NCBI RefSeq assembly: GCF_017315725.1
Contig: NZ_JAFLRG010000001.1
Coordinates: 1,922,001-1,986,000, forward strand
Length of the DNA: 64,000 nt
From: Trinickia acidisoli
GTDB taxonomy: Bacteria; Pseudomonadota; Gammaproteobacteria; Burkholderiales; Burkholderiaceae
Direction of reading: 5' to 3'
Position 1 is the first letter of the stretch, and the number at the start of each line of letters is the position of its first letter. Position numbers and translations under genes: made by a program. The notes beneath the pieces are model-generated. The model had not been told where the DNA came from, did not search any database, and saw nothing but the letters and a program-made list of their open reading frames with translations. Positions 8,265 through 17,951 of the stretch are shown here, one piece after another.

Positions 8265-10253
8265 ATGATCGACGTTTCTCGCCAGGAGCCTGCCCGCGTG
8301 CTCGTCGTCGACGACGACGAGGGTATTTTGCGACTCGCACGAAAGTCGCTGGAACGCGCTGGCTGCCGCGTGTTCGCCTATCCGAGCGCTAAGGCCGCGC
8401 ATGCGCAGCTCGCAGCGGATGCCCCCGATCTGCTCGTTCTCGACTATCAGCTGGGCAGCGCCGAGACCGGGCTCGATTTCTTCCGGCGCTTGCGGGCCGA
8501 AGGCACGGCACTGCCTGCGATTCTCGTCACAGGTTTCACCGACGAATCGCGCGTAATCGAGGCGTTGCGTGCGGGTATCTCGGACGTCGTGCCGAAAGCG
8601 GGTGGCTACCTCGACTATTTGCCCGAGGCCGTCGAGCGCGTGCTGGCGCAGGTTCGCCTGCAGCGCGCATCGGCCGAGGCGCTGTTGCTGCGCGACCGCG
8701 AAGCGCACTACCGCAGCTTGTCCGAGGCGTTGCCGCATCTCGTTTTCACCCGCAATGCGCAGGGCGAGTGCGACTTCTTTTCGAAGCAGTGGTATGCCTA
8801 CACGGGGCTCGACGAAGCGGCATCTCGCGGGCTCGGCTGGTTCGATGCGGTTCATCCCGACGATCGCGATGCGCTACGTCGATCGTGGCTCGACGCCGTG
8901 GGTGGGGCAGCCGATGTCGATTATCGGCACGAGCTGCGGCTGCGTGCGGCCGACGGCACCTATCGCTGGTTCGACATGCGCATTGCCGCCGTGCTCGATG
9001 CGAGCGGGGGCGTCGGCAAGTGGTTCGCGAGTTGTACCGATATTCAATCGCAGCGCGAGGCGATGGAGGAGCGCGAGCGGTTGCTCGCGGCCGAGCAATG
9101 CGCGCGGCAGACGGCCGAGGAGGCCAATCGTGCGAAGGACAGGTTCCTCGCCATGCTCTCGCACGAACTGCGCACGCCGCTTACGCCGGTGCTGGCGGGC
9201 ACACGTGTGCTCGAAACGATGCCCGAGCTGCCGGCCGCCGCCCAGGCTAGCGTGAAGATGATACGGCGCAACATCGAACTCGAGGCGCGGCTCATCGACG
9301 ACTTGCTCGACCTGACGCGCGTGGCCAACGGCAAGCTGCGGCTGGCGCTCGAAACGGTGGACGTGCACGACGTCGTCGACAGCGTGCTCGAGCTCTTTCG
9401 CGCCGAGATACAAGTCAAAGCGCTCGACGTGCATGTGGACAAGCGAGCCGAGCACCATTACGTGCTCGCGGACCCGGCCCGGCTGCAGCAAATGCTATGG
9501 AACCTCGTGCGCAACGCAGCGAAGTTCACGCCCGATGGCGGTCATATCTACGTGCGGACGCGCGATGCCCGGATGCGTATCGAGATCGAGATCGAGGACA
9601 CCGGCATCGGCATTGCCCCCGAACAGATCGGTAAGCTGTTCAATGCATTCGAGCAGGGCAGCCAGCGGATGACGCAGCAGTTCGGCGGGCTCGGTCTGGG
9701 GCTCGCCATCACGAAAGCATTGACCGATGCGCACGGCGGCTCGGTGAGCGCGCGCAGCCCGGGCCCGCACTGCGGGGCGACGTTCGCGATCGCGCTGCCG
9801 ACCACGGCCGCGCCGGCGGTCGAGCCCGTGCCGGCGGCGTCGGCGAAGGCGGCGGGCGACGAGCGGATCGCCATCTTGCTCGTCGAAGATCACGTGGACA
9901 CGGCCGATGTGATGGCGCATTTGATGCGCGCACTGGGGCACGATGTAGCGGTTGCCGCATCCGTGGCCGAAGCGCTCGCGGCCACGCATGCGCGCGCGTT
10001 CGATTTGATCGTCAGCGACGTAGGTTTGCCCGACGGCACGGGCCTCGACTTCGTCAGTACGGTGCGCCGCCATTCGCAGGTGCCGGCGATCGCGCTGACA
10101 GGATACGGCTCGGACGAGGACGTGCGGCGCTGCCTGGCCGCCGGGTTCACGGCTCATTTGACCAAACCGGTCAATTTCACGCAGCTCGAAGTGCTGATAC
10201 AGCGTGCGGCCGAGGCCAAAGCGCAAGGCGGCGCGCCGCAGCGCGTCGGCTAG
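8265..10253 (+). CDS. Hybrid histidine kinase, REC-PAS-HisKA-HATPase-REC
   Basis: A 662-residue soluble protein. REC1 occupies about 11-128 (acidic VVDDDE, phospho-acceptor D60, VPKAGG switch lysine). A PAS/PAC domain spans about 145-262 (HPDDRDALRR, GTYRWFDMR). A short coiled coil leads to HisKA with H300 in MLSHELRTPL, then HATPase with EDTGIGIAPE and GLGLGLAI, then REC2 from about 537 with D585 in SDVGLPDG. There is no membrane segment, so the signal is cytoplasmic or comes through REC1. REC1 is well placed to accept phosphate from the preceding kinase. There is no HPt domain or output domain, so a further partner is encoded elsewhere. Confidence 0.93.
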   Translation: MIDVSRQEPARVLVVDDDEGILRLARKSLERAGCRVFAYPSAKAAHAQLAADAPDLLVLDYQLGSAETGLDFFRRLRAEGTALPAILVTGFTDESRVIEALRAGISDVVPKAGGYLDYLPEAVERVLAQVRLQRASAEALLLRDREAHYRSLSEALPHLVFTRNAQGECDFFSKQWYAYTGLDEAASRGLGWFDAVHPDDRDALRRSWLDAVGGAADVDYRHELRLRAADGTYRWFDMRIAAVLDASGGVGKWFASCTDIQSQREAMEERERLLAAEQCARQTAEEANRAKDRFLAMLSHELRTPLTPVLAGTRVLETMPELPAAAQASVKMIRRNIELEARLIDDLLDLTRVANGKLRLALETVDVHDVVDSVLELFRAEIQVKALDVHVDKRAEHHYVLADPARLQQMLWNLVRNAAKFTPDGGHIYVRTRDARMRIEIEIEDTGIGIAPEQIGKLFNAFEQGSQRMTQQFGGLGLGLAITKALTDAHGGSVSARSPGPHCGATFAIALPTTAAPAVEPVPAASAKAAGDERIAILLVEDHVDTADVMAHLMRALGHDVAVAASVAEALAATHARAFDLIVSDVGLPDGTGLDFVSTVRRHSQVPAIALTGYGSDEDVRRCLAAGFTAHLTKPVNFTQLEVLIQRAAEAKAQGGAPQRVG

Positions 10254-10292
10254 GCGCGCTGCACGCAGGCCGCCGTGCGAAGACGGCGCGCT

Positions 10293-10733
10293 TCAGCGCT
10301 GCTTGAGCGAATCGCGGATCTCGCGCAGCAACAGAACGTCTTCGGGCGTCGGAGCCGGCGCGGCCGGTGCGGTTTCCTGCGGCTTGCGCAGCGAGTTCAT
10401 GAACTTGACGATACCGAACACGATCACCGCGAGGATCAGGAAGTTGATGACTGCCGTAATGAACGAGCCATAACCGAACGCGGCTACGCCCGCGGTTTGC
10501 AAGTCCTTGAACGATTCGGGATTGCCCTTGAACGAAGGGGGGATGTCCCCGAGGCGAATGAATTTGTTCGAGAAGTCGAGGCCGCCCGTGGCGACGCCTA
10601 CGATCGGCATGATGAGATCCTTGACGATCGAATTGACGATCGTCGAAAACGCGCCGCCGATGATGACGCCGACGGCAAGATCCATCACGTTGCCCTTGAC
10701 CGCGAACTCCCTGAATTCCTTGACGATGCCCAT
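10293..10733 (-). CDS. mscL: Large-conductance mechanosensitive channel MscL
   Basis: A 146-residue MscL. The N-terminal amphipathic helix [30 protein letters not shown] runs into TM1 with the conserved pore-lining block. The periplasmic loop holds [12 protein letters not shown]2 is [20 protein letters not shown], and the C-terminal helix bundle ends [12 protein letters not shown]. Length and order match the family. The ATG at 10733 is chosen because AAGGAGG lies just upstream. It releases solutes on hypo-osmotic shock. It stands alone, convergent with the hybrid kinase. Confidence 0.97.
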   Translation of the reverse strand: MGIVKEFREFAVKGNVMDLAVGVIIGGAFSTIVNSIVKDLIMPIVGVATGGLDFSNKFIRLGDIPPSFKGNPESFKDLQTAGVAAFGYGSFITAVINFLILAVIVFGIVKFMNSLRKPQETAPAAPAPTPEDVLLLREIRDSLKQR

Positions 10734-10862
10734 ATTGTTGTTCCTCCTTGCTTGGGACGAGGCGCATGCGAGACGCATCGAGGGGTGCAAGGCGCATGCC
10801 ATCGCGGCCATGATAGCGAACGGCCGATCGTCGCGGAAGATTTTTCGCGCTGCGGGCGTGCG

Positions 10863-12266
10863 TCAGCTCTTGTAGCCGAGCCTTAAGCCGCCCCAGTGGC
10901 GGCCGTTGACGAAGATCGGCGCGGACGCGTCCTTCATCATCGCATACGCGCCGCCGCCCATGTCGCGCCGGTAAGTCTGCAACAAGAACGGTTTGGTCTG
11001 CGTCGCGGCTGCGAGCCCGGCACGATCGGGGAAGATACGCCGGTTCCGGCAGTTGGCCGTGTTCCAGACGGCGTCGCCCGCGCGCTGCGGCTGCGAGAAC
11101 TTGCGGTTGTGCGTCGGCAGATAGCCGCGCACGTCGACGGCGGCGCAAAACGCGACGCGCGGGTCCAACGCCAAGAGCGGCTCTTGAATCTCGGGCAGCA
11201 CGCGATCGGTAAAGGCGGTGAACTGCGTCGTGAATTGCTGGGGGGCGGTGCCGGGGATCGGCGCGTAGTGGGCGTCGAACAAAGCAGCCTCGGTGATCTC
11301 GCCGCGCGCGAGGGCCTGTTCGAAGCGCTTGCCGATCAATGCCGCCGCGCGCTGCGCCGCTTCGATGAAGCGTGTATCGGGCGTTTCGACGCCGGTCGCG
11401 GCCGTCAGCTCGATCAGCGTTTCGGAGACGGACAGGAGGCTGGCGAGTCGATCTTTGGCTTGCTGGAAGTTTTCGCTCGAGTGTTCGACGCCACTCGCCA
11501 TGTCGCCCACTTGTTCTTCCAGCCGATGGCATTGCGTTTCGATGTCGCCGGTCAGCGTCGCGATCTGCTGCGCCTCTTCATGGAGCTGGTTGATCGCCGT
11601 TCCCGTCGATTCGACGATGTCGCCGATCGTCGTCGAACCTTCCTTGACGCGGTGCGCGCGTGCCGTATTCTCGGCGCCGTCGGCGATGAGCTGCTCCGTC
11701 TGCTGGGTCAGGCGCGCGAGCGTCGCCTCGATCTGCGCGGTGGCTTGCGCGGTCTTGCTCGAGAGGTTTTTGACTTCGGCCGCGACGACGGCGAAGCTCT
11801 TGCCCGACTCGCCGGCGCGCGCCGCCTCGATCGCCGCGTTGATTGCGAGCAGATGCGTTTGACGTGCGATCAGCGAGATTTCTTCGGAGACGGTGCTCAC
11901 GTGATCGAGCGCTTCGCGCAGCGCCTCGATCTGGGTGGCGATGCTCGTTACGCCTTCGACGAGCCCGTGGATGTCGGCAAGCGACGCATCGAGCGTTTGC
12001 CGCGACTGCTCGACCGCGGTCGATGCCTCGCTACTGACGACGCGCACCTGCCGCGCCGCCTCGGCGATCCGATGATTGCCCTGCATCGTGACCGACGCCG
12101 ACTCGCGCAGCGAGCGGCAGACGTGCGCATTCTTCGCCACGCGGCTCGCGACTTCCTCGACGTGCCCCGAGACGTCGCAAATCTCGATGCCGAGTTTGCC
12201 CGCTTGTTCGGCGATGTTGCCGACGATCGAACGCGCGGCACGCGGTCGGCGCAAGGTTAAGCGCAT
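10863..12266 (-). CDS. Soluble methyl-accepting chemotaxis protein with C-terminal sensor domain
   Basis: A 467-residue chemoreceptor with no transmembrane helix. Coiled-coil methylation helices occupy about 10-120, followed by the hairpin tip SLIARQTHLLAINAAIEAARAGESGKSFAVVAAEVKNLS at about 133-171 and the returning helix bundle to about 290. A C-terminal domain of about 170 residues includes CAAVDVRGYLPTHNRKFSQPQ and ends PIFVNGRHWGGLRLGYKS, resembling the Cache/PAS-like C-terminal sensor found in some cytoplasmic receptors. The ATG at 12266 has AAGGAG upstream. It probably monitors a cytoplasmic or redox cue and signals to CheA. No che genes are nearby. It is divergent from the Tar-like receptor. 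Confidence 0.88.
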   Translation of the reverse strand: MRLTLRRPRAARSIVGNIAEQAGKLGIEICDVSGHVEEVASRVAKNAHVCRSLRESASVTMQGNHRIAEAARQVRVVSSEASTAVEQSRQTLDASLADIHGLVEGVTSIATQIEALREALDHVSTVSEEISLIARQTHLLAINAAIEAARAGESGKSFAVVAAEVKNLSSKTAQATAQIEATLARLTQQTEQLIADGAENTARAHRVKEGSTTIGDIVESTGTAINQLHEEAQQIATLTGDIETQCHRLEEQVGDMASGVEHSSENFQQAKDRLASLLSVSETLIELTAATGVETPDTRFIEAAQRAAALIGKRFEQALARGEITEAALFDAHYAPIPGTAPQQFTTQFTAFTDRVLPEIQEPLLALDPRVAFCAAVDVRGYLPTHNRKFSQPQRAGDAVWNTANCRNRRIFPDRAGLAAATQTKPFLLQTYRRDMGGGAYAMMKDASAPIFVNGRHWGGLRLGYKS

Positions 12267-12703
12267 GATGGTGGTCTCCTTCGCGCGGACTCGAGTCGGT
12301 CGCGCACGGTGTTTTGTCGATTTCGGCCGCGAACGGGCGGCGCTTGCGGCCCATATCTATCCGAACTCGCTTACGCGGCACTTACGCGGTGTTGCGCCGG
12401 GTCAAGACGAGCCGCCGCGCCTGCTTGCCGGTGGGCTTTCCTTTGCGTTAACGGACGACGGGAGGCTCGACTTGAGGGGGGATGACGATAGTATGGCGAT
12501 AGTGCTTCCAGCCATTGCGCAATCGTCGCGAAACGCTTAGATTGCGCGAGAACCTTCGCACGCACGACGCGCCCGATCACACCACTCGCAGCAGGCCGGG
12601 CCTTATCCGACGCTCCGCAGAGAGCCGCATGTGCTTGCTTGACCACCACCACGGAGGGGACCGTGCGACGCCTCGTCATGAGCGCGCGCACGTCGATGCC
12701 ATC
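12267..12703. other. Intergenic region between two divergent chemoreceptor genes
   Basis: A 437-base gap that should contain divergent promoters for both receptors. I looked for a sigma-28 type promoter (TAAAG and GCCGATAA elements) and found no convincing match. No RNA gene or repeat is seen. Open frames crossing it look like GC-driven artefacts. Confidence 0.5.
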
Positions 12704-14335
12704 ATGTTCAAACGCTTCACTATTCGCGGTGGGCTTACGCTCACGATCGCGGGCTATACGCTCGCTTTGATAGCGGCGATGGCCGCCGGCATGTTGGGGC
12801 TCCAAAAAAGCAACGACGCGCTAGAACAAATGTATGCGACCGATACGCCTGCGCTCACGCATCTAAAGACGAGTTCCGAGCGCATGCTGCAAGTGCGGCT
12901 CGCGCTCGGCAGCTATGAAACCCTATTTTCGATGGGCAAGGCCGGCGATGACTTGCTTCCGAAGGCGCATGTGGTCTTGAAGGACAGCGATGCGCAGTGG
13001 GCCGATTATCTGAAAAAGCCGCGCGACGAGAATGAATCGCGCTTGGCGGATGCGGTCGGGGCGGCCCGCACGGCGCTCGTGCAGCAGGCGATCAATCCCG
13101 AGTTCCAAGCGCTGGAGCAGAACGACTTCAACACGTTCCGCACGATTCAAGGGCAAACCGCGAACGACCTCTACGGGCGCTACGAAACGGCGATCGCCGA
13201 ACTCGAGGCGTTGCAAGTCTCGCATCAGGAGGCTCGCTACACCAATGCGCAGGCGACGTTCCATCGCCTGGCGACAGGCGCGGCGGTGATCGCCGCAATT
13301 GCATTCGTGATCGGCTTGTTCGCCCGCGCAGCGCTCGTCTCGGCCGTCATACGACCCATCGACGTCGCGATCCGCCATTTCGAGCGTATCGCGTCGGGCG
13401 ATCTGACGGGGACGATAGCCGCCGAGCAGCACAACGAAATGGGACGGTTGCTGGTTGGGCTGCAGCGCATGCAGGCGGCGCTCGTCGCGACGGTCTCGCG
13501 CGTGCGCACGGGTTCCGAAGCAATCATGCATGGCGCGCGCGAAATCGCGACGGGCAACGCCGATCTGTCGCAGCGAACCGAACAGCAAGCCGCATCGCTG
13601 CAAGAAACGGCTTCGAGCATGGAGCAGTTGACGGCCACGGTGAAGCTCAACGCCACTCACGCGCTCGAGGCGAGCGACCTTGCTCGCGACGCGTCCGATA
13701 CGGCAACGCGCGGCGGCGAAGTGGTGGGCAATGTGGTGCGCACGATGGAGGACATCGCGTCTAGCTCGCATCAGATCGGCGACATCATCGGCGTGATCGA
13801 AGGCATTGCGTTCCAGACGAACATCCTGGCGCTGAACGCGGCTGTCGAGGCGGCGCGCGCGGGCGAGCAGGGGCGCGGCTTCGCGGTGGTGGCGGGCGAG
13901 GTGCGCAGCCTCGCGCAGCGCAGCGCGAGCGCTGCCAAGGAAATCAAATCGTTGATTGCGGCATCGGCGGAGAAGGTTCAGACCGGCAACACGCTCGTGG
14001 CTCGCGCAGGCGAAACGATGGGTCAGGTCGTGGCCTCCGTGCATCGCGTGACCGATATCATCGGCAAGATCAGCGCGGCTTCGGGCGAGCAATCCTCCGG
14101 CATCGAGCAGATCAATCGAGCCGTCGTGCAGATGGACTCCGTGACGCAGCAAAATGCGGCGCTCGTCGAAGAGGCCGCAGCCGCCGCGACGTCGCTCGAG
14201 GAGCAGGCGGCGCAGCTCGATGCGGCCGTTGCCGCGTTCCACGTCGAGGTGCGCACGCTCGAGCAGTCGCAACGGGCTAGCGCGCCCCGGCACTTGCGCG
14301 AGCCGGTTGGCGCGCATGCGGCACTCGCGAGCTGA
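12704..14335 (+). CDS. Transmembrane methyl-accepting chemotaxis protein (Tar/Tsr-like)
   Basis: A 543-residue receptor. TM1 is at about 10-32, and the periplasmic four-helix-bundle ligand domain at about 33-190 contains [18 protein letters not shown]2 at about 191-215 is followed by a HAMP domain ([20 protein letters not shown]). The signalling domain has the tip [42 protein letters not shown] and the helix [27 protein letters not shown]. The start at 12704 puts [12 protein letters not shown] directly before TM1; longer in-frame starts add unlikely His/Arg-rich residues. A strong terminator follows. The C-terminus lacks an obvious CheR-binding NWETF pentapeptide. Confidence 0.93.
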   Translation: MFKRFTIRGGLTLTIAGYTLALIAAMAAGMLGLQKSNDALEQMYATDTPALTHLKTSSERMLQVRLALGSYETLFSMGKAGDDLLPKAHVVLKDSDAQWADYLKKPRDENESRLADAVGAARTALVQQAINPEFQALEQNDFNTFRTIQGQTANDLYGRYETAIAELEALQVSHQEARYTNAQATFHRLATGAAVIAAIAFVIGLFARAALVSAVIRPIDVAIRHFERIASGDLTGTIAAEQHNEMGRLLVGLQRMQAALVATVSRVRTGSEAIMHGAREIATGNADLSQRTEQQAASLQETASSMEQLTATVKLNATHALEASDLARDASDTATRGGEVVGNVVRTMEDIASSSHQIGDIIGVIEGIAFQTNILALNAAVEAARAGEQGRGFAVVAGEVRSLAQRSASAAKEIKSLIAASAEKVQTGNTLVARAGETMGQVVASVHRVTDIIGKISAASGEQSSGIEQINRAVVQMDSVTQQNAALVEEAAAAATSLEEQAAQLDAAVAAFHVEVRTLEQSQRASAPRHLREPVGAHAALAS

Positions 14336-14386
14336 TGACGGCTTAGCGAACGCCGAACAGGGGCGAGGGCTAGGTGGAAGGCGGGC

Positions 14387-14416
14387 GGGCGCAGCTTCGG
14401 GCTGTGCCCCGTTTTT
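14387..14416 (+). terminator. Rho-independent terminator after the Tar-like receptor
   Basis: A 9-bp stem (14387-14395 with 14401-14409, one G-U pair) closes a TTCGG loop and is followed by CG and five T residues at 14412-14416. It lies 52 bases after the receptor stop and fits a classic intrinsic terminator for the plus strand. Confidence 0.75.
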
Positions 14417-14455
14417 GGCTTCTCGCGCGAAGCAGCGCAGCCGCAACGGCAGGGG

Positions 14456-16027
14456 CTAATCGCCGAATTCATAGTCGTCGGCGTGCACGCGTCGCGTACG
14501 CTGACGGAAGGCGAACGTGAAGCCGGGCCAAAGCGCCGTGTTTCTGCCCCGCTTGGACAGGTACCAGCTACGGCAGCCGCTCATCCAGACCGACCCGCGA
14601 AACGCGTTCCGCAGCCGCTCGTTGAACGCGCGCTCGACGTCCGCTCGGACCTCCATCGTGCGCGCGCCGCGTCGACGGAGCGTGCGCAGACAACTCGCGA
14701 TATAGGCGACGTGCGACTCGATCATATAGATCATCGAGTTGTGAGCGAGCCCCGTGTTCGGGCCGACCATCATGAAGAAATTCGGAAAGCCGGCGATGCT
14801 CGTGCCGAGGTAGGCTTGAGGGCCATCGCTGCGCCAGCGCGCATCGAGGTCGGCGCCGCGCGCGCCGATGATGGGAAAGGGCGCGCCAGCATCGGCCACC
14901 TGAAACCCCGTGCCGCAGATGATCGCATCGACGCGGTAGTGACGGCCGTCCTCGGTCACGAGGCCGTCCGCGACGATTTCGCGGATCGGCGCGGTCACGA
15001 CGTCGACATTCGGCTGCGTGATCGCCGGATAGTAATCGCTCGAGAGCAGCACGCGTTTGCAGCCGAGCAAGTAGCCGGGCGTGAGCTTGGCGCGCAGCGC
15101 CGGGTCCGGCACGCGGCGCTCCAAGTAGCTCAGGCCGAAGCGCATCGGCGCTTGCATCCACTTCGGGTTCACGATGAAGGCGAGCGCGCGTGCTTCGTGA
15201 CGCCAGTAGATTGCCCAGCGCGCGAGCCGCTGCGCGAACGGCACGTGGCGGAACACGCGCTGCACGTGCTTGCCGATCGCGCGATCGGGGCGCGGCATGA
15301 TCCACGGCGGCGTACGCTGAAAAACGTGCAACTGCGCCACGCGCTGCTGGATGTGCGGGATGAATTGCACGGCGCTCGCCCCGGTGCCGATGACGGCGAC
15401 CGTCTTGCCTTCGAGCGGGTAGGTATGGTCCCAGCGGGCCGAATGAAAGCGTGCACCGCGGAAGCGCTCGAGGCCCGCGATTTCAGGTAATGCCGGACGC
15501 GAAAGCGGGCCGCTCGCCGCGATCACGACGTCGACTTCGACCGTTTCGCGGGAGGTACCGGGTGCTTCGGCGCCGACGGGCGTTGCGCGCGGTGCGAAGA
15601 TGGCTGCGTCATCGAGAGGGTGGCGCGCATCGCGCGGCTCGCTGTGCGTCGTGACGACGTCGAGCCGCCAGATGCGCGCGTCGTCGTCGAAGCGCGCCGC
15701 TGCCACGCGCGCGTTACAGCGGATCAACGGTTCGATGCCGTGCTCGCGCGCGCAGTGCTTCAAATACGCGAGGATCTCGTGCTGTGCGCCGAACGTGCGC
15801 GACCACGACGGATTCGGCGCAAACGAGAACGAGTAGAGATGGGAGGGGATGTCGCAGGCGGAGCCCGGGTAGGCGTTGTCGCGCCAGGTGCCGCCGATGT
15901 CGACCGCGGCCTCGTAGACCGTTAGCGAGGCGATGCCCATTTGTTTGAGCCGGATCGCCATGCCGATGCCGGAGAACCCGCTGCCGACGATCGCCACCCG
16001 CAGCGGGATCTTGGACGAACGTGCCAC
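14456..16027 (-). CDS. Flavin-containing (Baeyer-Villiger-type) monooxygenase
   Basis: A 523-residue flavoprotein. The FAD-binding GSGFSG is at 15-20, followed by the GTWRDNAYPGSACD block typical of class B monooxygenases. The fingerprint FRGARFHSARW is near 188-198, close to the Baeyer-Villiger pattern FxGxxxHxxxW. A second Rossmann motif GTGASA near 213 should bind NADPH. Such enzymes use NADPH and oxygen to insert an oxygen atom into ketones or oxidise heteroatoms. The start is a GTG two bases after the stop of the TPR gene (TGA-GC-GTG), implying translational coupling. It is the last gene of the PspA operon. The substrate is unknown. Confidence 0.88.
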   Translation of the reverse strand: MARSSKIPLRVAIVGSGFSGIGMAIRLKQMGIASLTVYEAAVDIGGTWRDNAYPGSACDIPSHLYSFSFAPNPSWSRTFGAQHEILAYLKHCAREHGIEPLIRCNARVAAARFDDDARIWRLDVVTTHSEPRDARHPLDDAAIFAPRATPVGAEAPGTSRETVEVDVVIAASGPLSRPALPEIAGLERFRGARFHSARWDHTYPLEGKTVAVIGTGASAVQFIPHIQQRVAQLHVFQRTPPWIMPRPDRAIGKHVQRVFRHVPFAQRLARWAIYWRHEARALAFIVNPKWMQAPMRFGLSYLERRVPDPALRAKLTPGYLLGCKRVLLSSDYYPAITQPNVDVVTAPIREIVADGLVTEDGRHYRVDAIICGTGFQVADAGAPFPIIGARGADLDARWRSDGPQAYLGTSIAGFPNFFMMVGPNTGLAHNSMIYMIESHVAYIASCLRTLRRRGARTMEVRADVERAFNERLRNAFRGSVWMSGCRSWYLSKRGRNTALWPGFTFAFRQRTRRVHADDYEFGD

Positions 16028-16029
16028 GC

Positions 16030-17172
16030 TCAGTTATCGCTCCATCCGCCCGAGTCGTCGTTGCCGAAGTCGACGTTGCCGTCACTGCCGCCGTTATCGT
16101 TCCAGTCGCTGGAGCCTTGGCCGAAATCGAGGCCGCCTCCGTTGCCGCCTTCGGCAGCGCGCCGGCGCGCTTCGTCGTCGTCGACATAGACGTCGCGTTC
16201 GACCACGCGATCACGGCCATGCGATAGCGCTTCGCCGAGCAGCACGCCGGTGAGCAGCCCGCCCATACCGCCGCCGCCTTGCTGAACGATGACCGGCTGC
16301 TGCTGCGGATACGGTTGCTGCATTCCGTAGGGGGCCTGTTGCTGCAGACGTTCCGCTTCTTGCGCATAAGCCGACGGGGCTGCTCCAGGCGCTTGCGCGT
16401 TCGGATCGGGCCGGCCTTCGGCGCGCGCTCTGAGGCTATCGATCTGGCGTGCGAGATCGTCGATCTGATAGGCCGGGACCGGATTGCCGTTGTTCGACAG
16501 CGCTTCGACGAGCGCCCGCAGTTGGTTCTCGACGTTTTCCACCTCGCTGGCCAGCGTCTCGTGGCCCGGGGCGCTCGATAGGCGCGCATCGAGCTTGAGC
16601 GAGCGGGCCGCGTTGAGCAGTTCGGTCACGCGCTTGAGCTGCGCGCGGCGCTCTTCGTCGGCGCGGCCGTCATCGTTCGAACGCGCGCGGCGCAGCGTCC
16701 AGCGCAGAATCAGCACGACAGCGATGATCAGGATCGCCAAGCCGATCCATGCGGCCATGGACGGGCCGTGGCGCGTCGGTGCGGTCGGCAGCGTTTGAAC
16801 GAGCGAATTCGCCGCGCCGTGCGCCGTTGCGGCCGTGGCGCCCGCGTGCTGGGCGGCCGTACGAAGCCGGGCCTCGACTTGCGCGAAGCGGTCCGGGCGC
16901 GTGAAGCGGATTTGCGGGTCGAGCGTCTTGGCCTGCTCGACCTGCGCGAGCGCATCCGCGTAGCGGCCTTCGTTCTCGAGGACTTGACCGTACAGGTAGT
17001 GCGCGTGCGCGTTGTTCGGATGCGCGGCGATCACCTGCGAGAGCTCGGCGTCGGCTTGCTGCCAATTGCCTTGCGCCATCGCGTGTTCCACTTGGTTCGT
17101 GCTCGGCACGGCGAAGGCCGCGCTCGAGACGAAGAGCAGGGCGGCGCCCACGGCCGCGAGGAATGTCTTCAT
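16030..17172 (-). CDS. TPR-repeat single-span membrane protein of a PspA operon
   Basis: A 380-residue protein. The signal peptide MKTFLAAVGAALLFVSSAAFA is followed by two to three TPR-like repeats at about 25-95 (GNWQQADAELSQVIAAHPNN, HYLYGQVLENEGRYADALAQ). One membrane span lies at about 142-162 (WIGLAILIIAVVLIL). A coiled region comes next, then a Gln/Pro/Gly-rich linker with GGGGMGGLLTGVLLGEAL and an acidic Gly/Asn/Asp C-terminal tail. It probably acts at the membrane with the upstream PspA as an envelope-stress accessory. The ATG at 17172 is chosen because it begins the signal peptide. Confidence 0.82.
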   Translation of the reverse strand: MKTFLAAVGAALLFVSSAAFAVPSTNQVEHAMAQGNWQQADAELSQVIAAHPNNAHAHYLYGQVLENEGRYADALAQVEQAKTLDPQIRFTRPDRFAQVEARLRTAAQHAGATAATAHGAANSLVQTLPTAPTRHGPSMAAWIGLAILIIAVVLILRWTLRRARSNDDGRADEERRAQLKRVTELLNAARSLKLDARLSSAPGHETLASEVENVENQLRALVEALSNNGNPVPAYQIDDLARQIDSLRARAEGRPDPNAQAPGAAPSAYAQEAERLQQQAPYGMQQPYPQQQPVIVQQGGGGMGGLLTGVLLGEALSHGRDRVVERDVYVDDDEARRRAAEGGNGGGLDFGQGSSDWNDNGGSDGNVDFGNDDSGGWSDN

Positions 17173-17258
17173 TGACTGAACCGGGCGCAAGCGCCCGTCT
17201 CCATAACCATCGACCTGTTCGAGCGCGCACGCCGGGCGGCGCCGCGCATCGCCCGGCA

Positions 17259-17951
17259 TCATTGCGCCGGCGTATTCGTATTCGCGTTCAATTGCTTTTT
17301 CAACGCTTCGAGACGATCCTCGACCGAGGGACCATGATCGAGCGCAGCGAGTTTGTCTTCGAGCGCCTTGCCCGAGGACGTATCGGCCGAGTTCAGCCGC
17401 GCGTCCGAGCGTGCATTCGATAGCGCGACCTTGTCCTCGAGCTTGCGGAAGTCTTCGGACAGATTCTTGCCGCCGATACCGCCGAGCGCGGTCGCGGCCA
17501 CGTCCTTGGCTTGTGCGATTTCTTGCTTCGCCTGGAGGATATTCGAGCGGGCGTTCAAGTCGTTGCGGCGCTGACGCATGTCGGCGATCTGGCTCTTGAG
17601 TTGATCGACGGACGGCTCGAGCGTCGCCAACTCCTTCGCGAGCGCATCGCGTTCCGTTTCGGCGTTCGCCTGCGCGGCCAGCGCTTCGCGTGTGAGGCCT
17701 TCGTCGCCCGATTGCAGTGCGCGCTTGGCGCCGTCTTCGTACTTCTTCGCCTTTTCTGCGGCGGCGTCACGCTTGCTTTGCTGCGTGGCGACCTGGGCTT
17801 CGATCTCGATCAGCGCGTTTTCGGCCTTTCCGATGCTGTCGTCGAGCTCGCGCACGATCTGGCGCGAGTCGCGCGAAGGGTCCTGCACGGACTCGGCCGC
17901 ATCGTTGAGCAAACCCTTGACGGTACGCGAAATGGAGTCGAATAGCGACAT
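17259..17951 (-). CDS. pspA: PspA/IM30 family phage-shock protein
   Basis: A 230-residue PspA/Vipp1-like protein. The N-terminal amphipathic helix MSLFDSISRTVKGLLNDAAES is followed by almost continuous coiled coil (Ala/Glu/Lys/Gln heptads, residues 25-160), including the DPSRDSRQIVRELDDSI and RRNDLNARSNILQAKQEIAQA segments. It forms membrane-bound oligomers that stabilise the inner membrane under envelope stress. GGAGG precedes the ATG at 17951. It is the first gene of a three-gene minus-strand operon with a TPR protein and a flavin monooxygenase. No pspF, pspB or pspC lies beside it. Confidence 0.9.
   Translation of the reverse strand: MSLFDSISRTVKGLLNDAAESVQDPSRDSRQIVRELDDSIGKAENALIEIEAQVATQQSKRDAAAEKAKKYEDGAKRALQSGDEGLTREALAAQANAETERDALAKELATLEPSVDQLKSQIADMRQRRNDLNARSNILQAKQEIAQAKDVAATALGGIGGKNLSEDFRKLEDKVALSNARSDARLNSADTSSGKALEDKLAALDHGPSVEDRLEALKKQLNANTNTPAQ

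Noticed and set aside
6623..8266. Long minus-strand frame over the first histidine kinase
   Set aside because: The plus-strand kinase has complete HisKA and HATPase motifs; the antisense product has none.
12267..12703. Sigma-28 flagellar promoters for the chemoreceptor genes
   Set aside because: Partial GATAG matches were seen but none with the correct -35 element and spacing.
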